A stretch of 64,000 nucleotides of DNA, taken from Opisthorchis felineus. Taxonomy: Eukaryota; Platyhelminthes; Trematoda; Opisthorchiida; Opisthorchiidae. The notes under the pieces were generated by a model. It worked only from the letters and a program-made list of their open reading frames with translations. It searched no databases and was not told the DNA's origin. Positions 1 to 10,735 of the stretch are shown here, one piece after another. The first letter of the stretch is position 1. Each line of letters opens with the position of its first letter. Both the position numbers and the translations under genes were made by a program. The DNA is taken from the NCBI GenBank assembly GCA_004794785.1, contig SJOL01009519.1, positions 691,156-755,155 of the forward strand, given 5' to 3'.

Positions 1-3000
1 ATATCACATCGGCTGTTGTGATGGTAAGCCTTACCCGCTACGCGTTGATGTTCTTTAGGCTCGTCCCAAATGTGAGTCCGCAGATGACTGATTTATTTGT
101 GTTTTTGGCCCTCGGCCCGTCCAGAAAACGCACAGGCTTGCTTCTCAGACATCAACAAACTTGTCACTTAAAGGCTACTTCTATAATGACCCCACACGCA
201 AGCCACCCGCCGTTTTTCTTTGTCTCTGGCATGCCATTTGGTATGAACTTTTTACACTCAAGTTTAACAATACGTTAGGATCTATTCGTCATGTTGGGCT
301 TCCTTTTTTGCAGTGTGCCCACGTATTCAAAAACGTGGGTCAGATTGTGACGGACCTCTTGGCGCATACGCTGTCGGCGAAACATGACAAATGAGAACGG
401 GACGGATGTCCGTCGAATTCAGAGCGCGGAATACGATGCCACAAATGCCTGTTTTGGTAGCATTTATATCTCGCGGGTGCGCAGGATGACAGGGTAGACC
501 GACCATCCAACTCTCACAACACCTTTAGCTATGCCAGATGCCCTTACATCGACGGTTCTGTGTGTTCTACAAATAACGAGACGGTCGTCAGCAATGAAAT
601 CAAGTCCTCAAACTTAGGTCAGAAAAGCAGTGCAGATGTAAACCTTCAACTAAGAAATTGGAAGATAAACTGATATTTCTTTTGGGGATGCGCACGCAAA
701 GAACGCGGTGGCCTACGGGAAGGTTTATGAAGAAATATTTGGTTCAAAATATACTTAGTGCCTGGATCAGCTGGCTGCCAAGAATTTAGTCCATGTTGAA
801 TACTTTGACGTATTCTGGAAAGCCCAATTGAGTGACGCACAAAATCACAAGCCAGAAATCGTGGATTCTTGATATTTATCAACAAACTGCGGTACTACAT
901 GCATAAAATACGTAATAAAAGGAGTACAAACCTCAAATTATAGGGCTTTCCGTCTAAATTGTTGCACAAAGCAGTGCAAGTCCAAAGAAAGCCCGGAGAA
1001 GACAACAAATCGATCTTAAGTAGCGACACACACCTGCGCACAACACGCGGTAAAGCAAAACGTCAAAAATCGCGCGTAAAAGATGGTCGACTAATTTGGT
1101 TCGACATGTCAAGGGTTAAAAGGTTAATGAGGGTTTAGAAATGCATATCGAGTCTGAGGTAAGCGCCGTAAACATCAGCCTCACACAAGGAAAGGGTTTG
1201 ACCGGAGGAGAGGAAGTACAGTCCAGCCCCCTGACAATGCAGTTAGGGCTGCCATGGCCTTAATAGTGTACGGGTGCAAGAAGGAGCACAGGTTGGTCAT
1301 GTGGGGTCAGCCTTCCAGAAAGCTCAAGCCAATGAGATGGGAGAAGTATCCCCTTGGTGAGGTTCTTACAAAAGCTAAGTAAGTGCCACTTCACGCAGAG
1401 TGGTTGTTCGGAAACGGAGGCAAGGTGACATTTGGGCGCTTTGATACACACTCTTCCCCAACTTCCACACAGGGAACCTATGTGCGCCCTATAAGTATAC
1501 TATAAGTAATTCATGAGACAGCCATGGCAACAGCATTAGCGGGAGACCCTTCTTGAAATGCATGGCCGGCAGCTTTTATCTCCTATCCGTGAAAAGTGTT
1601 CATTATGACTGTAAATGTATTCGTGATGAGCGCTCCCGAGGGCAAAAGTCTCAAGTTCAACAATGCTGTACCTGAGAGCCTACGTAAACCAAGTTGATAT
1701 CGCAGATCACGGACGAATTGCGAGCCCGCACGAACACAACAGAGGCGGCTGCAGTCGGATATGCCAGGCAGACCTCGCCCAGTCGGGCGGCTGCATACTG
1801 AGTTCGAGGTGCAAGCATCTACGAGAACAACCTTCCTGGGGTTGCCACCAGAGGCAGTACCCCTGATGGCTTCGTGCTACGATAAAACAGCGTACAAGAG
1901 CTTCACAGAGACACTCTGACGGATAAGTCACCCCAAAAATCTCAAGGAACCAGATGATGGCATTTTTGCCGCAAATCCATGAACAAAAGTGAATCTAGGG
2001 GTCTAAAATGAGACAACCCTCGGGGTTTCTGTTCATGGGACGGGAAAACGCCTCCCAGGAACAAGGACTCTGAGGGGACACAAACACTCCACAAATAAAC
2101 AAGGGGCACCGGAATCACCAAGGTAAGTGGCAGACGGATGGACCGCAGAGGCCTCTTTCAAGCGTAGAAATCAAAGTCGGAGCAGACTTATCAAATCTGC
2201 TGACCTTTCTGGTGGCTCAATATCTATTTACCGCCCACATTTGGGTGGAGTAAAAATTGTGTTTAAACGCCTGCCCATGATCTGTCTGGGTCTTTCCAGC
2301 AAGGTATCTCTTACGTAACAGTAAGTTTACCCTGAATTACCGTCCAAAATCGCGTTTACAGGGGCCTGACCCAAAAAGGGGTCTCTGATGCCGAAAACTT
2401 CACGCTTTGGGATGATCCTAGAAACGACAGAGTAGATGTAGCTGCGCTGTACTCAAAAGTGACTCTTTCCATTCCGGTTACCTTGACGATACCAATCCCA
2501 CACCATTTTCAGATGCACTGTGGTTACGAATTTCGCTGCGTGGGACCGACGTTCTTCTGGGCTTCGTTTACCGTTGGCCCTCAATTCCGTCGAGGATGAC
2601 TTGTTTCTCATACAAACCTTTAGTTGCCAATTCACGAATTCTTTTTATCAAATAACTTTAACTGTCCCGGGGCCTATATGATGGATTTCAAGCACGTCGG
2701 GTCTGATGGATAATCTACGTAGATGCTGAGTAAAGTTGCGCACTGGGGCGCGTGGACTTCCAGCGCACGCACCAGGTACTGTGCAGGACAACTGGATTTG
2801 TTCATCACCATTGGAGGACACTCCGTTGACCAAGTGATGATTAAGGCTTTCCTGGGGCATTAAGACCCGTGTGCTGACTTTCTGGGCCAGGAAACCTAAA
2901 TCCCATACGTGGACTAGGAACTTCCGTCACACCGACTTCTCAGAAATGCGTATTCTTCTTCACTGGCTTAAAACAGACCAGCTTCTATGGAAGAGGAATA

Positions 3001-4200
3001 CAGGATCATTGTCCGGAAGAAGCTGATTTTAAGTCAAGCGAGCCAGAAGCCACCCAGGGTGAGTTGGCGTATTCTGAAAATGGGTTCCAAAATACTCTTC
3101 AAAAGATAACTACAGCAAACATAGAGGGCTAACTGGCATCTCGTAAGATGCACAATCCCTTTAAATCAGATACTTGTCAATGGAACACTTTAAGTAGGGC
3201 CACGACACTAAGCCTCGACTGGAAAGACGAACCTGTACGTGGGACACTGGCGAAGAGGCGGCCAAACGGCATTGTCCTTAAGAACATTAACGCACTGATT
3301 ATGAAAGAGCAAATTCTGAATCAGAAAATAGTGTGCGATAAAAACAGTTTATACTCTGGTAGACAATAGTTTAAAGCTACCAGGTGCACTTTGTACGATA
3401 CAAGTGTGCTGCCAAAATGGAATAAGTCAAAAGAAGACTTATCGTTTGAGCATCACTGGTAAGAGTTTCTGAATGATGTCCGGAGGCGAAAGGTGTTTTC
3501 TCTTGAGTGTAACTGCTACAAGTGTTCCGTGATCGTTGACGGGCCAGGGGGTTGGTTGTCTTCCTGTCCTGTGTGAGCGTCTGTGTGCTGCGTCGGGTTG
3601 CACGCGCATTTATTGCACTGAGTGTGAAAACGTGTGAAATCACATACGGCTATTGTAGACTTAAAGTTGCAAAAACGAAAACGACTTGACTGATGTGGAT
3701 CAAGGTCGCAAGCATGACGTGTGATGCAGGTTGTAACAGCGTTAACAAACGGGTTGGAAAATTCAAGTGCATGTATACTGATTAAACTGAGCAAAGTAAT
3801 GAATAAATGAACTAAACAAAGCTAAACCGCTACGAAAGGCAGAAACGGAGAACTCACAAATGACCCAGAAGCGATATTTAGAGCATAAGGAGATGACATT
3901 GGCGGCTTGTATTCTGTCCGTGAGACCCCCTAACACTCAATTTTGGTAAGGTGGAACTACGGACAACCGGCAGCCAAATTAACCTCTGCGGAGGAGGACG
4001 ACCGTGAAATCTTGCAGGAGACAAACTCCTTCAGATTGTTGAAGCCAGGTGGGGACTATTGAATGGTTATGAAGAAGAACTATCTTCGAATGGCTAAAAA
4101 AATTTTGCTTTATGGTTCTTCGGTCTTCTATTTGGGATAACCTTTTTTACGCACAAAAGGAGGCGAGTTCTATTTAATCTACAATCCCGGTGACTGTCTA
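1..4200. other. No recognisable gene
   Basis: Open frames on both strands stay below about 95 codons and none resembles a family I know. The stretch 3540-3640 is rich in TG/CG steps but is not a clean microsatellite. Nothing else stands out before the retrotransposon remnant at 4.2 kb. Confidence 0.5.
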
Positions 4201-5430
4201 TCCTCTTGCACCAGGTACAGGTCTATTAGCATCCCTAGTATGATCTGCAAGGTGATGGAAGTCATTCTAAAACGGATCATTCTAAATTATCTCACCGTCA
4301 ACACCTTGACATCCCGGACGCAACACGGATTCCTCCCGAACCGCTCTTGCGTGACGAATATACTCGTAATTATGGACGGATTGATACAAGCTGAAGACAG
4401 AAGGCTCTTATCGGAAGTTGTATATTTATATTTTTAAAGGAATTCCGTCTTGTTCCACAGGTTTCACTGTCCCAAAATCTCGATTCTCTGGGATTCAAGG
4501 GAAAATTCCACGCCAGCTTACGGCGTTCATTTCGGTTAGACCATTTCAAGTGAATGTCGGATCGATCTGCCCTTGTTCTACCATGGTCTTCATTTGAGTG
4601 TCCAAACCCTCCCTCTTGGGACCATTTTTTTTCTGATCTATAGCAACGCCCTTCCCAGTGTGCAATTAAGTTAGTGTCTACCTTGGCGCATGACCTGAAA
4701 TCTTGGAGTCCCAGCCCCCCGTCTCACTTCAAATGGATGTCCGCACCTCAAGGAAATGCTTACTAGACTGGCACCTCCCTTTTAATGGCGACATGTGAGT
4801 CCGTATGTGGCATGGAGGAGGCTCAGCGAACGCGCTTGTCTCCCATGGTAAGGATGGACCAAATGATATCGCGAACCCATATACCAAAGAGGATTTAGGT
4901 ATATGGATGTCTTCAAGCATGCCCTGATTTCCTTACAAAAAATCAGCTCGGAAATCATTCGTTGCTCTCCCTCATCCGTATTACCTGCTTATACTTCCAG
5001 ATACTTCATGGAGCCTGCCGCCGCTTCCTAAAAACGTCAACCGATGGCACAAGAAGGACGCAACCCCCGTTGAGCCTGTTCAAGGAGCTTCTATGAGGAT
5101 GGTTACCTGCCTCAAATAAACTAGCTGAGGAGCTCGTCTGACAATTCTTAAAATCCCCCTTCCAGACCATCCCCTCGATGGGACCTGTTACTTACGATTT
5201 GAATGAAAATGTTTTGCCAGTACTTTTTTCACCGTTGGGCCCACTAGTGGACGTCGGAGACGTGGCAAGAAGATTGTCAGGAGCAGGACGCACAATATCA
5301 TTAGTAGACAACAATTCTTCTCATTTCCGATAACTGTTGAATGAAAAACTTTTTTCTAACAGTTTTCCCCACGCTGCACCTGGGACCCAGTTCAAACCAC
5401 TTTTTGATGCTTTTCTATGTAAACCCTTGC
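4201..5430 (+). mobile_element. Decayed CR1/Jockey-like non-LTR retrotransposon, reverse transcriptase region
   Basis: This encoded a reverse transcriptase used in target-primed retrotransposition. The cleanest stretch, 4210-4437, reads YRSISIPSMICKVMEVILK and then QHGFLPNRSC. These correspond to the RT blocks 'YRPISL...K+mE.il' and 'QHGF..gRSc'. Pieces of the later domain follow in shifting frames. At 4610-4660 is PLGTIFFLIYSNALPS, matching the 'G(S)vLGP.LFl.YiNDLP' palm block. At 4760-4790 is WHLPFN, matching the 'W.L.FN..KC' block. At 4885-4900 is EDLGIW, matching 'kDLGv'. At 5265-5330 comes the basic 'RSRTHN...R..FFSFR' type C-terminus. The order is that of CR1/Jockey elements. No endonuclease domain is seen upstream. 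Many stops and frameshifts make it a dead fragment. Confidence 0.82.
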
Positions 5431-6392
5431 CCTGGTAAGCTTACTGCCCAGTGTGGGCGGCTCTGTATTCTTTTTTCGCTTGTGCCTTCGGATGGACGAA
5501 AGCTGACGCACAACAAGAAAAACTTGGGTCGGGGTGCTTGGACAAAAGCCTTGATTCCTTATATCAGTCAGTGAATCTGTGAATCCGTGAATACTCCTCG
5601 ATAATCCGAGTGCTTTAGAAGCGTTCCATAAAATAATTATCATTTTTCAATTCGAAACGCTGGAAGCTGTGGGCCGCTAAAATATGCCATGGTTTGGATT
5701 AGTGCTCTATTTGATTAACTGGCGGTGTTGGGTGACCTTGAAAGCCGGCTCGCTCAAACAAACAGCTGTGAGAAACATAACACTTAAACGTGCATTCGGA
5801 CTAAGCAGAGTCTGGAAACTTCTCAACTTTGGAAACCTCACAGTTTCGGTGAAATTAATTTCGGTCTGCTTATAGTGATAGACGGGTTTACTGGCCGTGC
5901 TGAAAATTTTTCAAAATCCCACGCCTCAGTTTTACCGGCCGGTTTCACTTCACGTTTATAAGTTTATCTGATGTCTCTGAAGTACCTCTGACATATGACT
6001 GACCTTTCTGATGTATTTATCCTTTGGTTATCGTGGTAAAAGTCCTCGTCAAGAGGTGCAGTCTCCTTCGGTTGCTCCAAGAGAGGTTAGTCCATCGATA
6101 GCTGGCAGTTTGTCTGCTCGTTTTATTTTCGCGTGTGGCGGCTACATCTTTGGCAAGTAGCACGGGATTGGTGGGTTTTAAACAGGCGAGCCGTAGCCCC
6201 AATATTATCAGATAGGAATAACTTTGCAACACCTACTCTGAAAGGTCTTTTTCTCGAGCAGGGCTGCTCCGGAATAGTTGTTTGCAGTTCCAGACCAGAT
6301 GTTGATAGCTTGTTTGTTTGACAACGTTGAATGAAAGAATCTCTTCGGACATGGCATTTGCACATCAAATTAGTCAGCCCAGTTAGCACCGG
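5431..6392. other. Unassigned flank
   Basis: Between the retrotransposon remnant and the palindrome cluster I recognise nothing. Overlapping open frames at 6123-6579 on both strands arise partly from the palindromic repeats themselves and are not genes. Confidence 0.4.
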
Positions 6393-6545
6393 TGCAGAAA
6401 TTTCTGCAGCAGATATGAACCCGGGTGCGGAAATTTCCGCACAATATCCGCAGATTTCTGCACCCGGGTGCAGACTTTGTGCGGAAATGAAACAAGTTTC
6501 CGCACCCAATCCGCACCAAAAACCGGAATTTCTGCACCTAGTCCG
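6393..6545. repeat. Palindrome cluster, left side of the putative CACTA element
   Basis: The stretch has several perfect inverted repeats of one motif. TGCAGAAATTTCTGCA lies at 6393-6408, GTGCGGAAATTTCCGCAC at 6425-6442 and TCTGCACCCGGGTGCAGA at 6457-6474. A hairpin at 6479-6505 has 9-bp arms (GTGCGGAAA / TTTCCGCAC) and a 9-nt loop. Further half units (CCGCACC, TTTCTGCACC, TCCGCA) run to about 6545. The units alternate between a CAGAAA and a CGGAAA form. The same motif recurs at 10668-10695. Confidence 0.85.
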
Positions 6546-6769
6546 CAATCAGCTAAAGTCGTCCAGCGCGCGAATTTAGTCCATTATAGGCATTTATTTC
6601 CTCCCCTAGTATAATTCGCTAACTTTCTAAACACTATGCTCCCCTGCTAATCAATCTACCCCACACCTTTCCTCAGCATATTACCTTCCTGGATATAAAT
6701 AAGTTTTTTCAAGTACAAATTTTTATATGAATGAAGTAAAAAAATACAGGGAATCCTTGGTCCTTCTTG

Positions 6770-7905
6770 GTGGCTTTCTGCAGGCATTTCCGAACTTTCC
6801 GCCAGCGATGAACGATTCCCTTGATCTGCCGTAGATTTGTGTTGGGACAATTCTCAGTTGTCGCGTCTGCAATAAAAAATATAGTTATTGAATTCCATCC
6901 TGCCACTTTTTCAATGAACTAAGTAAAAAATAACCATAAATAAGTATACTTACAAATAAGTCCTTGGGCCAGCCTGGTTGACCCGAAGGCTCTTTTTTTC
7001 ATTTATTCTGCGCCGATTAATTAGTACGGCGAGTCTTGGTGCCAACGTCCGTGTAAGTACGTTGGTCAAGTACAGTTGTACATCGCCAATTTCCTGCAGG
7101 AGTCACCTTTCCACCTTTGTGAAATCAACCATCGTGAATACGACAAATATTTACCGGCTGTGCATAACGCGGACCATCTCTGAGGTGTTCTTCATACCTC
7201 CGGAGCTCATCCATCGATGACAGGGGTAGAAGGGGCTCATTGAGCACCTGAGAACTGCTTGCGGGTACTAAAGCACTCAGTTTCATGTGCAGTCTCTGGA
7301 GCAACGAGTGAATCCGCTCCAAATTCTCTATAACATAGTTAAGTTAAAACTTGGTGATTTACTCACTGAGAATGAGGTTGGCCAGGTCTTGGGAAATTAC
7401 ACTGGCCCTTGAATTTGGAGAGTTCGTTCTAAAAATTAAAGTCCATAGTATGTAAAAAAAAAGCCCTGAGAAGCTGCGTAGAAATAAGTGGTTCTGGATC
7501 ATTCACAGCGGGGAAGTGTTGTATATGTGGAGCTGCTGATAGAATTTAGATGGTCGTAACGAACTAAAACGTACGTTCCACATATCATCGGGGCATCACC
7601 CGGGACAGGTGGCACGTCAGAAACGGGAATGATACCAATGTCCGAGGCCGTGGGATTGGTATATCTAAAGATAGGGAATTAACAGATTGAAAAGTTAGTA
7701 GGTGCGGGAGGGACGTACAGTCATTTTGGAGCTGGTGGGCTAATGACCACGTTTGCAAACAAAGTGGTATCACCACTGAAACCATGCTCCGATCCGCCTG
7801 TAGAATCAGACGGCAGCTGTTTCTTTTTACTGCAACCGTCGTAATACGATTGATAAACCTACTGTTTGCGCTTAGACGCCCGTACGGGTCCTTCATCGTG
7901 CTGCT
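6770..7905 (-). pseudogene. Multi-exon DUF4806-like gene, probably carried by the CACTA element
   Basis: The function of DUF4806 is not known; its proteins are often multicopy in invertebrates. Exons inferred on the minus strand are 7905-7863, 7829-7719, 7664-7575, 7428-7367, 7327-7155, 7093-6954 and from 6866 to about 6770. Introns are 33, 54, 146, 39, 61 and 87 nt, with GT donors and AG acceptors; the 54-nt one contains a TACTAAC branch-like motif. Reading frames join correctly across the first five introns, which chance would hardly give. Early exons encode a basic stretch (RASKRKHKKKQ) and a Pro-rich linker. Exon 5 carries LLPLSSMDELRRYEEHLRD, matching the 'lPl.s.eel..fe..L+d' opening of DUF4806. 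The last exon carries ENCPNTNLRQIKGIVHRWRK, matching its 'A...fp.t.d.ei...i..Wl' end. An in-frame TGA near the end of exon 2 and a broken frame at the last junction suggest a pseudogene. The start codon and N-terminus were not resolved. Confidence 0.6.
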
Positions 7906-8291
7906 CTGCGAAGGAAATATGCCCTGAGTCAAGGGCTTCTTGCCGGGTACACAGTGCACGAGGGCCAAAGGACTGAATCAGGTGGTACGAACAACGATTC
8001 ATGCATTATCCCAACGGAGTTTTTCCTCGAAAATCAGAACAGCGTATATGGCTGAGAAAACGACCCAAATACGAAATCCCAGAGAAGAATGTCCACATGC
8101 GCAAGGAAGCTTTGACAACACCAACACCAGTATATGTATTTATCTTGTGAAAATTGGGTAATACAAGTTGCAAGCGCATGCATTTGCCGAGTACCAGTGG
8201 CAGGAGCACTGACTAATCAATAAGCGTATGCAAAACAATGAAGTATATACGACAGTCTCTGTAGGGGAAACTTAAACATTTACAAGATATT

Positions 8292-9908
8292 TTATTGACT
8301 GATGCACTCAGCCGTGTGTTGCAAGTCGGAGCACTGGAAAACTAAAACGTCCGTTGATTTCACTACATGATTGTAAAATGGAAGAAATGCTTTGAATAAC
8401 TGACTCTCAATAGTATCTCTTGAAACATCTACAATGACAGCGGGTTGACCGTCAAGGAAAACACAGTTGTCGGGAAAGTTTTTCGAAAATACGACACCCC
8501 TATGCACAAACCTGTGACATCCGCTCGTGGCTGATGGCCTCAATGGAAAACCCACATCATCCAAAAATATGCCCCCTTCGACTGCATCCAATTCGACGCG
8601 CTCGACCAGTCAACGGTACAGCTGAACAGCCGGTGGTTTCGGCCCATTTATATAACGCTTTAAATGCCCCAGCTCTGATTCATAGGGGGAACAGGAAAAA
8701 AGAATCCAAGCAACCGTACAGCTTGGTGAAATTAAACAAATGGGAGAACAAGTGTATGTCGTAGACTAAGTGGTTCGGTCCAAAAATGGCAACAAATTTT
8801 GAAACGGCAACCTTGGAAACATCAATTAAAAAATCAGCTCAGTGTTGTGAAAAAAGGTGAACAGACTATAAAAGTGGTTACAGAAAAATACATGAAGCAT
8901 TCGTAAACGTCAGGATGTAAAATATCTCGTAACACAACGGGTCCTATGTACAGAAGACACTATCGTAGCTCAGAAGCCTTCCACCGATCCAGGTCCACCA
9001 CACCTCTACATTTTCGAGGAAAATCTGCACTTAGGACCACACTCTTTTGCTCAATTGCATCATTCAGTAGGCTCCAGGACTCCAAAGGAAGCCTAGCCTT
9101 GTGTCCAATTGGCATAGCTCTGAGTAGGATGAAGAATTTTCGCACAAAAAGAAACACACTGTGTATGTAACCTGGTGGGAAGCCGTCAGTCATGGGAAAA
9201 TTCAAGTCCTCCATCGGACTGGGACCTGTACAGTGCTTCTCTTGCTTTCGGGTCCGGAACTCAGAGGCACGACGTAAGGGAGCTGGTAACGAGGGAAAAG
9301 CCATTCGTGCGCCAATGTGCACACCCTTCTGTGTACAATAATCACAGCCATGATATCCTGTATACCCCTTAACTTGCTTCAGGAATGCCCTAGCAGGAAT
9401 GTTGCAAACAATACATGCAAGACGGATGGTGTGAACGTGGTAAACTCCGGAGACACCGTTCACCAAGACGTCCGTCAACTCAGTGACTGTGTCGGAAATC
9501 AACTGTTGAACATCAATCGGCTTGTTCTTACCACACAATATACCAAAGACGAAAGGCTGACCGAGAAAAGGGGAGATTATGCGGGATAGTATGGGCCATA
9601 GCTGGGTACGCGAGTTGTTGTAGGCCGGAATACCATCAACCTTCATTTGAATATCGACATTTGTTACCACAGTTTAAATCACACGGAGCTGCCGCAGCAA
9701 ACCTGCTTTCAGTCCAAGGTGGATGTACATCCCACCGGCCTTCTGTCGCGCGCAGCACCGACGGGGAGTTTTCGTTACAGTCCGTGGATCCTTCGGAAGA
9801 GACGGGAAAAAGTACCCGAGTTCGTCCAACACAACGGCTAAACCGGATAAAGGTAGGTTTAGCCTTCGTGCCATCCGACGAACAGCCGTTAAAAATATTC
9901 TTACGCGG
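8292..9908 (-). pseudogene. CACTA (Tnp2-like) transposase, inactivated
   Basis: This encoded the transposase of an En/Spm-CACTA element, which cuts and rejoins element ends in the nucleus. The order along the protein is that of metazoan Tnp2-like transposases. SLPKDPRTVTKTP followed by GGMYIHLGLKAGLL lies at 9820-9690. VDGIPAYNNSRTQLWPIL is at about 9635-9580, then PFVFGILCGKNKP. The Cys-rich CNIPARAFLKQVKGYTGYHG and CDYCTQKG follow at 9420-9340, and GFPPGYIHSVF near 9180. After a TAG at 8960-8962 the same frame goes on with LLYIGPVVLRDILHPDVYEC. LVYDIHLFSHL lies near 8755, ELGHLKRYINGPKPPAVQLY near 8660, and the C-terminal beta-rich tail ends at 8292. In-frame stops are at 9674-9676, 8960-8962, 8834-8836 and 8610-8612. 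The frame shifts near 8820 and 8690. Start 9908 is a possible splice acceptor; the first exon is not identified. The longest uninterrupted part is 236 codons (9670-8960). Confidence 0.88.
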
Positions 9909-10667
9909 CTGTTAATGGTTAAAAAAGGATGCTGTTTAAAAGCAATGTAAGTGTAAGCAGAACATACGGACTGATCCCTTCAGTAACTTGCACTGGGCTA
10001 TCTTGCGGCAAAAAGCTGTGTTGTCTGTAGTGGCCGAAAGGTTCTCCAGGGACCGCAGTGGTGGATGGCCTTCTAGTGCCAAAGTACTGATAACAGGGAT
10101 TGGTGAAACCGCCGGCGAACAGCGTTGTAACGCACAGCCTAGTTTATCCCCTGGGACAGTCAACTGCGACACATCTGGAAATTATCACCTGATTAATTAT
10201 GAATCTTACTCTCAGAAGTTCGACCAAGGGCATTGTGGACGCATTCATCTGTCGGGCAACGAAAACAGCCGGTTGCAGCAACCGCCTGACGTACTTTCCG
10301 AAATGCCGTTGTTCTCAAAGAGCTTCTACGCTCAATAGGAACGAATTTCGAGTGCATTGACGATTACTTGAAAGGAAAAATTATCGTTTAAAATTTTTGT
10401 ACACGTAAACACACCAGGCATAAAGCATATCACAGTACAACAAAACTCACTCTCTAAGCCACACGTGAGGACAAGCAGAACGCAGAGCTTCTCGCGAATA
10501 ATGGCGCTGTACACTAAAACAAAACCATTTAAATCGGTCGGCACTTTACATTCCGTAGGCACTCGGAAATGCAGGGCATTGTGGTTTCTTATTACTGCTA
10601 GACAAATAAAGAAGCTTTGATGCCTCCCAAATGTCTCGATTCCCCTCGTCTTAAAAGTACTCCATTA

Positions 10668-10735
10668 GTGCAGAAGTTCTGCACAGATTTCGCACAGGTT
10701 TTGCACCCAGGCGCGGACCCGTGATAACTGGGAAG
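10668..10735. repeat. Palindrome cluster, right side of the putative CACTA element
   Basis: GTGCAGAAGTTCTGCAC at 10668-10684 is a perfect odd-length palindrome nearly identical to the units at 6393-6442. It is followed by the half units AGATTTCGCAC (10685-10695) and GTTTTGCACCC, and then a GCGCGGACCC remnant. The cluster lies about 0.75 kb upstream of the recognised start of the transposase on the minus strand. Confidence 0.75.

Larger units (their letters stand above)
6393..10735 (-). mobile_element. Putative CACTA-type DNA transposon with accessory DUF4806 gene
   Basis: This is a composite call. On the minus strand the order is right palindrome cluster (10668-10735), transposase (9908 to 8292), DUF4806-like gene (7905 to about 6770) and left palindrome cluster (6545-6393). 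The two coding units are co-oriented and the clusters share the same core motif. That fits the layout of CACTA elements, whose subterminal repeats are binding sites for element-encoded proteins. CACTA elements are established in trematodes (SmTRC1 of Schistosoma mansoni). I could not find matching CACTA...TAGTG termini or a 3-bp target duplication, so the exact ends are unknown and the outer coordinates are those of the palindromes. Assignment of the DUF4806 gene to the element is inference from position and orientation. Confidence 0.55.

Noticed and set aside
7585..7968. 127-codon minus-strand open frame
   Set aside because: It is a shadow frame running across the exons and introns of the DUF4806-like gene; the spliced frame fits better.
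8006..8209. N-terminal exon of the DUF4806-like gene
   Set aside because: A frame near 8120-8020 has a faint 'W...Y...KLR' pattern as in related proteins, but no splice chain connects it to the exon at 7905.
6631..10672. CACTA at 6635 and TAGTG at 10666-10670 as possible transposon termini
   Set aside because: The two ends share almost nothing beyond the pentamer, and neither lies cleanly outside both palindrome clusters. They cannot be accepted as terminal inverted repeats.
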